Assembly (NCBI GenBank): GCA_008360975.2 | Contig: CM039198.1 | Coordinates: forward strand, 8,204,547-8,268,546 | DNA length: 64,000 nt | Source: Lichenostomus cassidix | Taxonomy: Eukaryota; Chordata; Aves; Passeriformes; Meliphagidae | Direction: 5' to 3' | Part shown: positions 1 through 13,100 of the stretch, in pieces | Numbering within the stretch: the stretch's first letter is position 1 | Layout: the number at the start of each line of letters is the position of its first letter | Made by a program: the position numbers and the translations under genes | Notes under the pieces: model-generated | The model's database searches: none | The model's input: the letters and a program-made list of their open reading frames with translations, nothing else | Told to the model about the DNA's origin: nothing

Positions 1-115
1 GGAAGGTAAAGTAAATCCCAAAGGGTGATGGTACAAATTGCATTTTACTGCTTCCTTTTTACAATATATGACAGGAAAAACATGAAAGAATTCAGAAAAC
101 ATGGAAGAAAGAATT

Positions 116-478
116 TGGGACGATGTTGCAGAGCAGAAAGGCCTTGCAAAGTAAGGGCTTTGCTGCCCTTGTAAAATCCTTGTTCACTTCTGTTCCTTTG
201 GCTAACTAGGAAAGCATTCTGGGAATGACTCAGCTAAACTAGAGGTGAAAAACAAGTTACAGAATTGTAAAACAATTATCAGAACCAATCAGTGCTCACA
301 CCATGGGCTGTGGTTGGTCACACCTGATGTTCCTATCGTGGTCTGTGGTGTTGGTTAAGCACTTTTGTTGTGCCTCACAAGTGTGTAAACTCAGAACAAA
401 CTAACAGTTTAGGAACCCTGGATTTTTGCAATAAAGTGTCTTTGCCATACCATCATAGAGTCCGTGCCTTAACAAACA
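116..478 (+). mobile_element. LTR-like repeat, copy 1 (probable solo LTR of an endogenous retrovirus)
   Basis: This segment is closely similar over its full length, roughly nine bases in ten by eye, to 9762-10127 in the same orientation. Similarity starts at a TGGGA and ends just after a CTTAA-CA stretch. It carries AATAAA at 430-435 about 45 bases before the right end, as expected for the R/U5 part of an LTR. No open reading frame is present and no clear target-site duplication was found, so the exact ends are uncertain. The family was not identified. A non-LTR dispersed repeat with a poly(A) signal remains possible. Confidence 0.55.
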
Positions 479-2480
479 CTGTCATTTTTAAAACAATTGG
501 TGGAATGAGTAGAAAATATGCGTTTATGAGTTTACACTCATAAAGAGTAAGAGAGCAAGAGCTCCCAGGAGGAGTTGGACTCAGGACAGCAAAGGTCTGA
601 GCCAAAAGGGGTTTGTGCTACTCAGTGCAGGACAGCTCCACATCCAAACCTGTGATCCCAGACTGTCCCAGTGGCATCACACACATCCCAGCTGAGAACA
701 CACTCTTCATCCGTGCAAACTGGGAGAATAATTTCAAGGTTGTTTCAAACCCCAAAATGAAAAGTGAGGAGACTGAGTGCAGATAACCCCTCTGGTCCAC
801 ATGGACTCCTTACTGCTCAGAGGCAGCAATACAGACAATATTCAGACCTGGGCTGCAATTTCTCCTTCCTGCATTCTCTGAGGGTTCATTAATGCTGGAT
901 CTCATCCCTGCCCTTGGTTAATGAGGAGCCTTTGGCTCCACGCTGGGCTGCATTGCTAGGATTGTTGAAGGGAACAGTCTGCTTCCAAGGATGAGGTAAG
1001 CACCAGAGCACAGAACATCTCCATGAGCTGCTGCCATTCATCAGCTCCCACAGGCTCAGAATGCACTGGCTCAGCCAGCCAGAGAAGGTGTAACCAGCAA
1101 CAGCCTTTCCCTTTCAGCTCTGACACCTTTGTGGCATCTGCAGCCCAAGCTCAGCCCTCCCTCGTTCCAGAATAAGACTGTAACAGGGACAAGACAGATG
1201 TGCTCTTAAATACATCTTAACTAAAATTAAAATTCAACCTTGTGAGGCCAAAATTACTCCCAGTGAGAGTAAATCAGCCATATTTCCTTAATTTGCCAGC
1301 CAGGCAATTAGACCCAATTCTTGTATATACACAGCAAATCAATATATCCAGTTGAACACAACTGTTCAAGCTATGATCACTCTTTCCAAGGCAAACCCAC
1401 GCCAGCTTCTATGGGATGATGATTCTGCCATTCACGGGAGCTCAGTTATCCCACCTGGCAGTGCTGAGAGTAGCTGTAACTCTTGATACCTCTCCCAGAA
1501 ATGACTACACTCACAAAAGTGCATGCAGAAAGAAAAGGATACCGTATTTTTCCTCCTTTTCTCAGGATTGCTTTCTGGCTTATCCCTTCCAGGACCACGT
1601 TTAAAAAAAACCAAGAATTTCAGACAATGCAAGAGCTCATTTTCTAGCCCTGCCCTTAGGTTCTTGATGAAGGTTTCATTACAAGCTCTGTCCTCCTGGT
1701 CTTCTCAAGTTTAAAGCATTTGAATAGAGGTGTTTGAATGCCCAGATTCTGGAAGGGAGTGAAGGGGAAAAAAAGAAAACAAAATATAGAACTATCTGCT
1801 CTACCTTTTCACTTCATTCAGAGATTCTTTGCAACAGATAATGAATTTTGAGTATCAGTCAGACTGCACAATCCAGCCACCCACCACCAGGCTGCTCAGC
1901 ACAAATTTGGCTATATTTTCCCCCCTTGCCAAACTGTTCCTGCAGCAGGCCCCTTAATTGGCAGAAGAGCTGCTGCTCTTCTGGCTGTAGAGCACATTGC
2001 AGGGGAACACTTTGTTCCACTGTGTCGAATTCATTCCCAGCAAACTCCTCCTCCCTTCTCCAGAAAAAGCCACCGAGAGCAGAGCAGCCCCAGCCTTGCT
2101 CCTGGCCCATCCACCATCCAGCTCCACCACACCACCTTTGGTTGGGAGCCTTCAACAAGCACCAGAGTGCTGCTGATGGAACCAGCTGTCCTGAAAGAAC
2201 TCATCTCAGTCTCAGCACAGGATTTGTGTCACACGGAGTGACAGGAGAGACACTTGGAGACTCATCTCCACATCTCCAGCTCAGAGTTGGGTTATTTACA
2301 ACTGGGACACTTGTGCCTTTCTTCTGCCTCACTTCCCTCACTACAAACTGCTCATGAGAATAATCCCTACAAATGAGGCTGCTGGACAGAATTAATGCAG
2401 AGTTTTAGAGTTTTCTCTAATGGTTTCTATCCTCTCAGACCATCAGACCTGGAGGCTGTTATTACAATTTATTCTTCTTA
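479..2480. other. non-coding stretch, nothing recognised
   Basis: Unique-looking sequence. The bases just right of the LTR-like copy do not resemble a retroviral tRNA primer-binding site. A 169-codon open frame at 1848-2357 has no recognisable domain and overlaps a 99-codon antisense frame, so it is treated as chance. Confidence 0.6.
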
Positions 2481-2688
2481 CCACAGAATCTCAAAATGGT
2501 TTGGTTTGGGAGGAACCTTAAAGCCCTTCTAGAGCCACCTCTGCCATGGCAGGGACACCTCCCACCATCCCAGGTTGCTCCAAGCCCTGTTCAACCTGGC
2601 CTCGGACACTTCCAGGGATCCAGGGGCAGCCACAGCTTCTCTGGCAAACCTGTGCCAAGGAAGAATTTCTTCCTAACATCCGATATTT
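2481..2688 (-). mobile_element. CR1 LINE, 3' end fragment
   Basis: Read on the minus strand this gives the familiar CR1 3' untranslated end: a cue to 'gaagctgtggctgcccctgg', then a 'ccaggttgaacagggcttgg' block, a 'ggtgtccctgccatggca' block and a terminal 'aaaccattttgagattctg'. It is 5'-truncated, as most CR1 copies are, and contains no reverse transcriptase sequence. Confidence 0.9.
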
Positions 2689-4430
2689 TAGGAGTAGGTT
2701 TACTTCTTGTCCAAGTTATTATCATCCCCATCGAGACAGAGAGACTGAAAAAGCAGTGGGAAGTGTTTCAAACACAGCCTTCTACAAAGGGAAGAATCAG
2801 GACTGTTTGGGTTCTTTTTAACATGTGAGAAGCACCCATTAATTCCATTGATGCTCACTATTCCTTAAAGCTAGAAGGCAAAAGCCTAAATGCCTCAGTG
2901 CTAGTACCAGGCTGCAGACCTTTGAAATGCCCAGCACTAAAGCACAGATGAGTGCTCTGCTCCCAGACCCAGAGCTCTTCTACGAGACCAAAACCTGCAT
3001 TGAAATGAAAGAAACAGATGTGCATTGCCACAGAAAAATGGAATAACACGAGTCGTAACATTATCAGTGCTTATATGTAACTTTGGCTTAAAATCATTAA
3101 CCTTTTTATAGCTTGCTTTGTGGCTGAGCACTTTCTGTTCCACATAGCATTGTGAATAAAAAAGCACTCCTGAGTGAATTTAGCCTAACGAGAGAAGCCT
3201 GTGAGACACTTAACATCATCCATTTATCTTTTGAAAAGAAACAGCATAAGCACATTCCCCTTGCTCAGAAATTGGCTTCAGCTTTGTTCTCTGTGGTGAA
3301 CTCAATCCCTCACCAGCTCCATTAGCATCCACTTTGGTGGTTTTGGACTGGGCTTTGTTGTTCTCTGGGGTCTGGTTTGACATTGAGCACCCACCTGCAC
3401 TGCTGGGACAGCAATGGGCTCAGGGTTAACCTCAGCTGGATTCACTAACCAGCAAGGGACTCAAAGGGTGAAAACTCCACATGGATTTTGGCAATACATC
3501 CCACAGAAACTGCCCCAGAGTGACCAGCAGTGCTTCACTTGAGTCAGGAGCTGCCAGAACCCACCCAGGCACCTGCCAGCTCTGTCCTTCCCTCACCCAC
3601 TGCTGCCAGGACAGCCCTGCCTGCTCCACACCTGGAAATATCAATTTCTCTGCATCACCACCTCACTTTCTGAGCCTGGCACAGTGCAGACAGCCAGACC
3701 AAGGTCTCTAAGCCAGAATCATACTGAGGATGCAGAATTATGTTTGGCATCTACTGCAGTAAACAGTTTTAACACCCCAACCACAAGATCATTTTCACAC
3801 ATGTATTACTCAGGTGAAGAGCACACCTCTTTCTGCTCCTGATTCTATCACCCAGACTGGGTTTTGTCCAGGTCTACCTAAATCAAACTTCTAGTAAAAT
3901 GGCATTTTTTCTTGTTTATATACAGGAAAAAAAATCTTGCTCTTAGAAGTAGCAAATTTGTATTTCTCTGTTGAGAAATAACATCAAACTGAATATCTAC
4001 CCTTCCTATTCCTAGTAATTAAAGGGAAAAAATATGCAGTAACTTTAAAGGATGCACAGAGCCATTCTGCCAAACAAATATCTTGACTTGAAAAATTAGA
4101 ATAATTACTAATGCTCTCTTACCTTGCTGATGAAGTCTCAAGTGAGCTTCAGACCCAAATTGTCCTGTAAATGCAGCACAGCTTGAACTCAGAAAAGTGC
4201 CTCAGGAAAACACTTTGAGAGAGGTGCCTGAACTTAGTTTCATTACATAGCACTGAAGATAATTGGGGTTGATTGGTTTCTGAATGAAACCCAATGAGCT
4301 GATATAATCCATTTAAGGTGCCACCAGCTCCAGAAATTAAAGGTAAAGACCCTGAAAATCAGTGAGCCTGATTCCTAAAAGTGAGGAGGAACAAACTAAG
4401 AAGAAGAGTGGGAAGTAAAATTCAAACTAT
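2689..4430. other. non-coding stretch, nothing recognised
   Basis: Short open frames only, none with a recognisable domain. No repeat was recognised beyond short A/T runs. Confidence 0.55.
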
Positions 4431-4433
4431 CCT

Positions 4434-4760
4434 GATGCTGGGATGTGGTAAGATAGGAAAAGGCTGCAGGCAGCCTAAACCTAAATAAGTTCCAGATGTG
4501 CCCCTAAACAAGAGAGGTAAACACCTTTGGTAGACAATGAGGCAGAGAATGCAGAGTGTAGGACTGATTAGAAAAGGCACCTGTGGATAATTTACTGACC
4601 AATGCTAATGTAATAAGGAGCACCTGTTATGTAGGTGAAGAAAGAGTATAAAAAGATATATAAAAAGAGGATAATAAATTGCTGATTCCTAAAACCACCT
4701 TGTGTGTCAGTGTTTGACTCCACTGTCACTGGAACCCTTAAATGATGCAACAAGTGACTG
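4434..4760 (+). mobile_element. candidate solo LTR with TATA and poly(A) signals
   Basis: Two TATA-like boxes (TATAAAAAG at 4647-4655 and TATATAAAAAG at 4657-4667) are followed within 20 bases by AATAAA at 4673-4678, then by a GTGTGTCAGTGTTTGACTCC tract. TATA, then a poly(A) signal, then a GT-rich element is the layout of an LTR U3/R/U5 junction. The boundaries are guesses because no TG...CA ends with a target duplication could be fixed. It does not resemble the 116-478 repeat. A degraded ordinary promoter or poly(A) site by chance is the alternative. Confidence 0.4.
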
Positions 4761-7700
4761 AGAAAAGTTACAGGTGCCTTTGAAAGATAGCAAAGCAAAA
4801 AAGAAATATGTGTTCTTCAAAAGTTCTGCTCACCTTCTGGGCTGTATGGAGTTTGAGGACATTTCTAGTGACAGCAAATACATCAGAGCTTAGAAACTGC
4901 TTGAACAACGTGAAAGAAGTTCTGAATAAATGTTCATCCACACCACAGAGGTTGCAGGAAAACCCCTAATTCTACCAAATGTTTGATCTGGGAACTCATA
5001 GAATTTGTGTAAAACAGATTTTTACTACTTTATTTCTCAACTTAAAAACATATATATATATTTATATATTAATGAATAAAGAATAATTGGGCAAATCCCA
5101 GGGACTCCCAGAGTGTCTGTTGGCTGTCCCAGTCTGGGGCAGCTCTGGTTGCTGCCCAGGGAGGTCAGGGTTAGGCACATCCTGAAGGCAGCAGCAGCTC
5201 TCACCCTCACTCTCTGCCAGCCAGGGCAGTGGGGAAGAATCCCCTCCTGGTGGTTCTGCAGCTGTTTGTGAGCTCCTGACAAAGCAGGGATTGTGGTGGC
5301 CTCAAACTGGAGGTGAAGTTGCCTAGGGAGCCACAAACCCTTTTTGGGAGCTGTTGGGATGGGCAGTAATGCCACTCCAGACCTCGTTACCCCACTCCTA
5401 ATTGCACAGCATCCCAGTTGTTAATTATCTCCTCATTCCTCCTGCTCTTCCTCCATATGCCCAGCTCCCCCCAGCTGGCTTTGCCTCCTTTCCCTTGGGG
5501 ACACCAGAGGAGCTCCCAGAGCTGGAGATGCTCCTGGAGAGTGAGGTGGGGTGATTTGGGGAGATTCCCAGGTGGATATCTCAGCCCTGGTCCTAGCCTG
5601 GCCTCAAAGCAGGCCAAGCCTTCCTGCAGGGTATGACAGAGGTGACTGATGTGGGGAGCACAGCACTCAGGGGAGGTGCAGAACAGGGATGCACCTCCCA
5701 CCTCACAAGGTTATCTTGCCCTGACCCTGCCTGGCCAAAGTGACTCTTTATTCACCCTGGTTTTCAATGAGGGAAATGGCTTCCGAGGCAAAACACAACC
5801 AAAACAATCAAAATCAAACTCCCAGCATGGCAAAAGTCTGGAAAACACCCCTGCAAGCCAAAACCCAGGTGTGATGGGAAGTGTTGAGTGTCCTCAGCAA
5901 GCACAGCACCATCCTCACTGCAAGGGTGACCAGGGACTCCTTCATTTCAGTGCCCTGCTTGGCTGCACACTGCCAGCTTTTCCCCTGGCTCATTACCAGG
6001 TTAATTACCAGCCATCACATTCAGCTAATTTAGCTTGGGTTTATTCCCTCCAGGTCTATAACACAACTCTAAACTTGCAGCAGCAACTTATACCAGAGAC
6101 ACAATGCACAAAGCCTGTTTCCCTCTGGCAGCAGAAACTCGGAATGTTTCTTAAATCAGAAGCATCAAATGCTCTCAGCTTTATGGGGACTTTGATTCTC
6201 TTCCACAGAGTTTCTGAAGTCTGCAGATAAAGTGATGGAGGATATCCTGCCAGAGCCAAACAGCCTCCAACTATACAAAGACAGACAATTTTTCTCATCA
6301 GCCTACCTGGATTGCCTGGCTGGATTAAGAATGAGTAAACCCCTCTACCTCGCAGGGTAAAACTTATTAAATTTGGGCATTTTCTGGTGGTTGGAACACA
6401 ACTCATCCCAGTGTGAACAGCTGGGAGCATTAATGTGAACTAATATAAATGTAGTCAAATACATTACAGTGATTGTCACTCAGTCAGCAGTAGCTATGCA
6501 ATATGAATAAAAACCACATTAAATCTGTTCCAAATAATTGGCACAATGTGTTTATACAGGACTAGGGCTGCATATTAAAACACACCTGATTTATTCTTCA
6601 TAAGCAATGAGTATTTACTACATCTGTGATAGCTGTATAGATTCAGATCTCATTTTTTAAAATGATTAATTGCTATTTAATTAACATGTATTACCATACG
6701 AGTTATATACAGCCTAGTTGTGAATGCAAATATAATTCTAATAATTACATAACTAACTATGTTTTCAAGAGCCTAATACATAATGCAGTGCAGACAGCTT
6801 CCCTTGGCAGAGAAAACAGCACATAACACAGACAGAGTGACATTTTAAAAATGCCTAAAACCTCTTTTCAAAGTGGACTTTGATCTTAATCAAGAATTCT
6901 TAGGTTTTTGAGTGTTCCAGTGCAGAATTTATGTGTTGCTGCCATTCTCTAACCCTGCTACACGACCCCACAAGCACTTCTGTTCCTGCTGGTTGGCAAG
7001 ACCAGCTCAGATCCCCAGCCAGCTCAGGGCTGGTTGGTGGCACAGCTCAGGCTGATGCCATGAGGATCCAGGCTGGGATTCCTGTCAGCAGTGTCCAGGT
7101 GAGCACAGGCAGCCCAGGACAGGCTGCACCACCCATCCCACCTGGCTGTCACTCTTCCTTGGCTGTTTACCACTCTGCTCTCTGCCCTGGGGCTTGGTGT
7201 GGCTCTGTGGTGGCAGTGGGACAGTGAGACACTGCCAGCAAATACACAGAGCTTTCCCAGCTGCCCAGGCTGAGCAGAGGGACCCAACACCAGTCAGGTC
7301 ACTGGCAGGATCATTGTGATCATTGTGATAATGTTCAACTCCTTTCCTTCCCTGTCACCAGCAGCTCCTTGTGAGCCACTTTTGGTGACACAAGACACAA
7401 ACCTTTCCCTCTGAGCAGCTTGTCTGTGAGCCTGAGCACTGAACAAGGAGCTGGGAGCTGCCCTGGAGGTTTGCACTCTACAAGTAGTTTAAAACCTGGG
7501 CCCTCAAAACTCTTTCAGTGCTTAAATCCCAGTGATTTTCAATCAAATGTATGACCCAACATCCCTAAGTCCTTTTAAAAAAATAATATATAGTTTATCA
7601 ATGCCACATGAAGCAACTTGGACAGATCTTTGCATTGGCATCTTTCTGGGAGTAATGGAATTGCCTCTCTGAGGACTATCACAGGGGTTGGAAAAGGTTC

Positions 7701-9180
7701 CTTCCTTCACCATGAGGTGCCTTTACCACACTACTTGCTTCTTTCAAATGCAGAATTGATATGTGAGGTTCTGGAGATGTGTTTGAATCTCAGCTGAGCA
7801 GCAGACCTGTGACACTTCAAGACTGAGCAACTAAAGTACCACCACAAGTGCCAGACATGAGTAAATATCTCACCACTTCTCTGGGAGACAAATATCCCTA
7901 CAGACTCCTTCCCTGCAGGGGTGAGTTAATTCAAAGTGTCAGTGCAGAGAACAACCCCAGAGCCACTGGCAACATGAAGGTTAGGAGAATCAAGTGGTAA
8001 CATTCAGTGTTTGCATTCAACCTTTTACCAATACCTAAGAAAAGTCTGGGAAGCTCACCCTGAGCCCCAGCAGGTCTGTCAGATACTCTCCTACCTTCTT
8101 TCAACTCCATGCTCCAACAGGGAGATGTTTCTGAACAGATTAGGAACATGTGGGGGTAACAGAGAGTTCTCTGAATAGTGAAAAAACAACATACTTTCTG
8201 CTATTTCTCCCACTTGGGAAAGATGCTTCAGCCCACAGCTCACCAACCTGAGCCCTGCAAGAGAAAAGCTGATTATAGCCCCTAGCAGGGAATCTATCTT
8301 GTACCTATCTCTCATCCAAGCTATTTGGGGTACAATGTAGGGCCCTTTCTCAGCACTCCCATCGCCTGTGATGCTGACAGCTACAACTGCTGGTTGGCAG
8401 CTGTGTCCCCACACATCCACCCTCTCTGCTCTGAGGAAGGCACAGTAATCCCAGCCCCTTCTCTGCACTCCAGCAGAAAAATCCACCCCCTAATTGGTGG
8501 CTGTGATGAAAACCTGTCAGGTCCAATTCTTTACTCCAACACTACCTCCCATCTTTTCCTTCCAGGGTCCCACACCTCACATACAGAGGCTGTTTTTGCA
8601 AACTTAGAGATATTTCTAACTGTAGCTCAGGGTACAGGAACTCTCCTGCAACTCTTGATAGGACTAAGCAACAGTGCTGCTTCCAAGCCCAGGTGTGTCT
8701 CTCAAGAAGATGAATGCAAACTGTGTCTCTGCCCAGAAGTTACAAACACAAATTCCTGTACCTTGGGACAAAGATACACAACCTGCTGTCACCTCCCCAC
8801 TGTGGGGTGTGAGATTGCAGCTCACTGAGAGGAACAGGTACAGGAGCCACTGGCCTCAGCACAGCCCAGAGCACCCTGCAGCTGCAGTTAATGGTGGCAA
8901 AAAAGCTGCATTTGTCAGCCTGACAAAAACACCCCTGAGATGTGGCATTTTCTCTGAGTTCAGAGAATCCCCACACAGAGCTTCCTCTGCTGAGCAGCAC
9001 TCCTGCAGCCCTGCACCCCAATCTCTCTGCTTCCCACCAACAGGGACAGAAACCCTGCAGCCATTCAGCTGCCCTGACCACACTCCCCTCCCTGGACTCT
9101 GCCTGGGAGAGTGATGTTTATCTGTCATTCCTCCTCTTGAGCCCAGTGCAGGAAAATCCTACTGAAGACAAATCCCCTCT
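4761..9180. other. non-coding stretch, no gene recognised
   Basis: No exon with splice sites and a recognisable domain was found on either strand. The longest frames (193 codons at 5649-6230, and 167 codons at 8325-8828 starting from TTG) show no family motif. The stretch lies between the two related LTR-like copies. It was read for retroviral features such as a YxDD polymerase motif, zinc knuckles or a polypurine tract, and none was convincing. Confidence 0.5.
5048..5070. repeat. short AT microsatellite
   Basis: Alternating TA run interrupted by one TTT, about 23 bases. Confidence 0.85.
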
Positions 9181-9189
9181 TTTAAAAGC

Positions 9190-9310
9190 ATTGAACTTAG
9201 ACAGAAGCAGTTTTTAGCCGAAGATTTGCTGACCACTCATGGCGAATAATAAAGCCTTTGATTTACAAGCTGTGCTTGTATCATCTGGTCTCTCTCTTTG
9301 TCACGCCTTG
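9190..9310 (+). mobile_element. possible 3' part of another LTR
   Basis: AATAATAAAGCCTTTG followed by a CT/GT-rich stretch (CATCTGGTCTCTCTCTTTGTCACG) resembles the R/U5 part of an avian LTR. The left boundary is not visible, no partner copy is in the window, and no target duplication was found. It is different in sequence from the 9762 copy that follows 450 bases later. Confidence 0.3.
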
Positions 9311-9761
9311 CCCTCCATCTCACAGAGGTGACTGAAGTGGCTGGTGTCAGCTCTTGTTCCAAAGAGCCATTTGATTGTGTCTGTGTGATGCAGCTGCACA
9401 TCCCTGTGTCACCATGGCCAGAGTGACACAGACAGTCATCACTGAGCCCGTGCTGACCAGCTGGGGGGAGGATGACAGAAGGTTGGACAGCTCTTTATGG
9501 AACCCACACCGTACCTGTCACCCAAATGGGGAGAAGGGGGTTCAGCTCTTCTGGCACAGCTGTGTTTGCTCTTCACTGCCAAGCCCAACTCACCCTCAGA
9601 GTTGTGTTCTTTACACCAAACCCACCTCCTGGGGAAGGGAGCATCAACCAAGTGTCTCTCCTGGACTTGTCTCAACAACAGCAGTGTCCAGGACCACCAA
9701 GCCCCATTTCCCAATTCCAGGTACATTTTATATTTAAATGAATCACTACTATTGCATGCTT

Positions 9762-10127
9762 TGGGATTTTGTTGTGGAGCAGAAAGGCTTTGCAAAGTGA
9801 GGGCTTTGCTGCTCTTGTAAAATCCTTGCTCACTTCTGCTACTTTGGCTAACTAGAAAAGCATTCTGGGAATGACTCAGCTAAACTAGAGGTGAAAAACA
9901 AGTTACAGAATTGTAAAACAATGATTAGAACCAATCAGTGCTCACACCGTGGGGCTGGTTGGTCACTCCTGATGTTCCTATCTGGTCTGTGGTGTTGGTT
10001 AAGCACATTTGTTGTGCCTCACAAGTGTGTAAACTCATAACAAACTAACAGTTTAAAACCCCTGGATTTTTGCAATAAAGTGTCTTCACCACACCATCCT
10101 AGACTCCGTGTGTGCCCTTAAAAAACA
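9762..10127 (+). mobile_element. LTR-like repeat, copy 2 (probable solo LTR)
   Basis: Second copy of the repeat at 116-478, same orientation, same internal order, with AATAAA at 10074-10079. The two copies differ by scattered substitutions and a few small indels, which suggests an old element. The sequence before it (9720-9761) has no polypurine tract. The pair could be two independent solo LTRs or the two ends of one provirus whose interior was lost or replaced. Confidence 0.55.
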
Positions 10128-13100
10128 CCCCAGGAGGAAATACTTCTGACTTTCTGCAGACAAAGCAAAGGCACAAATTCCCACCAGGAAGCAAGGAATG
10201 GTGTCATGGCTGTGAGGCTTCATGGAGCCAGGAACTGCAGTGTGAGCTGATCATATGGCACAGCAGATTTTGGTGTTCTCTTTGTCGGACGTCACGTACT
10301 TCAGAGCTTTTGCTCCGACTGCCAGGAGACAAGAAAAACACACAGTGAGTGGGGGAAGATCAAATATTCCATTTTCTAGGCAAACTGTAAGGGCTTAAGC
10401 TCTGGGCTATCTTCAGTAATGAAAGTATTAGTGTTTTTACATCTATATGCTGATCTAGCCTCAAGCTTATTAGTAAAGAATTGCAAATCTACCTGGCTCT
10501 CTGCATCTGCAGGGGAAAAGCTGTGCTGCTAATGCTTAGTTTTAAAGGCTTGGAGTTTATGAACATTGATTTTCTGATTGCCTACAAGTAGCCATGAACT
10601 AAAAAAATTAGTCCAAAACCCCCTCCAAGAAGCAAGCAAATCCCTGTGCTTTCTTTATCACCGTTCCTCTCCAGTGCTTTTGTTCATCTTCATCATCCAT
10701 GGTGAGGACATGATGACATGCAGGAGGAGTCCTTGGGGACAGTTGGCAGCAGCTGGTGACACACAGCCATGGCACCATGTCCCAGCAAAGCCCTGTGCCC
10801 AGAGAGCCTGGCCAGCAGCCCATGGGGCTCCAGCAGCACAGCCCTGAACAAGTCCAGAGTGGGAAAAGGACTGAGACAAAGCTCTTCTGAAGGTAATTCC
10901 AGGGCTGAAAGTTGAGCACATGGAGCAAACCCTCTGCTCCATTTCAAGGCTTTTAAAACCAAGTTTAACACAGATCTAGAGAGACAAAGTCTGATCCAAA
11001 GGCAGTGGAAAAGAATTAGGAGGACTTCACTAAAGCTTATGAAAGTATCCACACATCTGGAGTCTCACTGCCTGAAATCCCCCTTCAGCAGCAACATCTG
11101 ACACTGATAGACTCTGACACACAGCCTCACATAATTAAGCCAGAGAAACATCAGAATGAAAATATAACAAATGGTTCTCAGCTTCCCCAGAGGCACCAGA
11201 GTGTGGAGACAAGAGTCAGCTTACAGATAAAATTGGTAGCAGTGAGATTCCCTGCCTGGTGCTGCTGGTTTGCAGCAGAGTCTCCTTTTCTCCCTAACAC
11301 ACTTCTGTCTGAGGAGCTCAGGAGGAAGAACCCTTGGAGAGAAGGTAGATAATGAGGAGAGAAGTGACTAAGCAGAGGCTTTGAGGCTCACACAGAGCTA
11401 TCACCCTCACCCCAAGGGCTGGGCCAGGAGTCAAAGCACTGCTCTGCAATGCTCTGAGTGTGGCTGCTGCTGGAGGAGTTTAAATAATCCACCTCACAAA
11501 GGATGCTGTGCTGCCAACCTCTAAGGCAGAGTCACCACTCAGTTCAAACCTCCCCAAAGCTGGATCCAGCTCTGTTCTTGTTTGGTTTTTAATCAATGGC
11601 TTCCTCCAAAGCCCACTGAAAGCCAGGAAAAACTCATGTTGACTCGAGTGAGGTCTCACCTGAGATACCAAGCATGAGGCTTGACTGGGAATTGTTGCTT
11701 TGGCAAAAGGAGATTCCTTGGGCTTCCATCCTTTTCTCACATCTGCCAAGAGTTTTTATATAATTCCTATAAAACCTACATGAATAAACATCCACTCTAT
11801 TAACTGTTCCTCCAAAACAGTGCAGGAGTTTCCCTCTTCACCATGCTGGATGCACCATCCCTGCAGATCCCCATCAGCTTCTCTCATAGCTCCCATGGAA
11901 TGCAGACTGCTCACTTGAAGGCAAGTTCTCAGTGGGCACTAAGAAATATCACAGAAGTCAGGAAAGAAGAGAGAGTTTCCAGCATCTGAAGCTCTTTATT
12001 AACAGGTCGAGCTGTGGAGATGAGAGTGTAGGTTTTGCATCCTCTGAGTGGAGTTTAGCCTGCTGAAATAGCCAATGCCTCTTGGAGGGAGAAATTTGCA
12101 GATATAAAGTCTCTTAATTTTTCCATCAGTAGAAAAGGCCATTTAACAGGAATAAAAGCCTTCCCACCTTGAACAAAAACAAATCAAGTACCAAAAGCAA
12201 CACTGCACTGAGCATGAGACTTCCAGAGCTCCTTCAGCAAGACAAAAGGTATCTCAGGTTGCCAAATCAAACCTGCTGCTCCCCCAGCTCTACCCTGTGC
12301 TCTCCAGATCTCTGCCAGCAGTTTGGCACCATCACTGCAGTGCACAGTCTGTGCAGATGCCATGTTGTGCAACAAGAAAAACCTCCCCGGAGCCAAGACA
12401 GTCTCCTTTGCACTCACATGCATGGTAAAGGAAGAGGATTTTATTCTTTTTCACTGTACAAGTCTGTCTTTCAGGGGAGGAGAAAGAATTCACATCTAAG
12501 TGTAATAGTAGTGGTTTGAGTTTCTGCAGGAAATGACTTGGGGTTATTAATATGTATTTTTTTTCCATTGTAAAATGATCTCAAACGCTTTAACACAAGG
12601 AGAAGATCCTAAAAATCCAGGAAGGCTGAAAGTCACTGTAATAGCACACAATTCACACTCCTGATCTTCTGCAAAAAACAAGGACAAAGCCTTTGATCTC
12701 CTCACCTTTTCCTGTGGCCACTGTATTCTCTGCCAGGTGTAATCTTCAGTACTGAAGGTCTGAGGCTTACTGCAACACTCCAAAGGTGCTTTGATGGCAC
12801 AAGAGGTGAGGAGCAGATTTTCTGGGCTCATTTCTGTCACACAGGTGTTTGAAATGACAGGGAATTGAGCTCAGTGACCTTGAGAGTGCATTCAGTACAG
12901 CCAGGCTGCAGCTGCCTCCAAAGGGAGCAGACAGAACCCACCAGATCCCCTCAGGCACAAATCTTTGTGGCACCTCAGAGCTTACCCTGCTAGGGACTCT
13001 TCTCACAGGGCATCAGGAACCACACCTGCTCATGTGTGCTGTGATTGAGGGGTATAAGAACCATGTTCCTCTCTCCTATGCTCTTTCTACCTGGGTGGGT

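Noticed and set aside
8325..8828. 167-codon frame rich in Cys with several N-glycosylation-like sites, close to an LTR-like repeat, suggesting a retroviral envelope
   Set aside because: It begins at TTG. No furin-type site, immunosuppressive-like segment, heptad region or membrane anchor could be recognised, and there is no adjoining pol. Position next to an LTR is not enough.
10284..10296. CRE-like GACGTCAC
   Set aside because: A single core motif with no promoter, CpG island or transcript start nearby.
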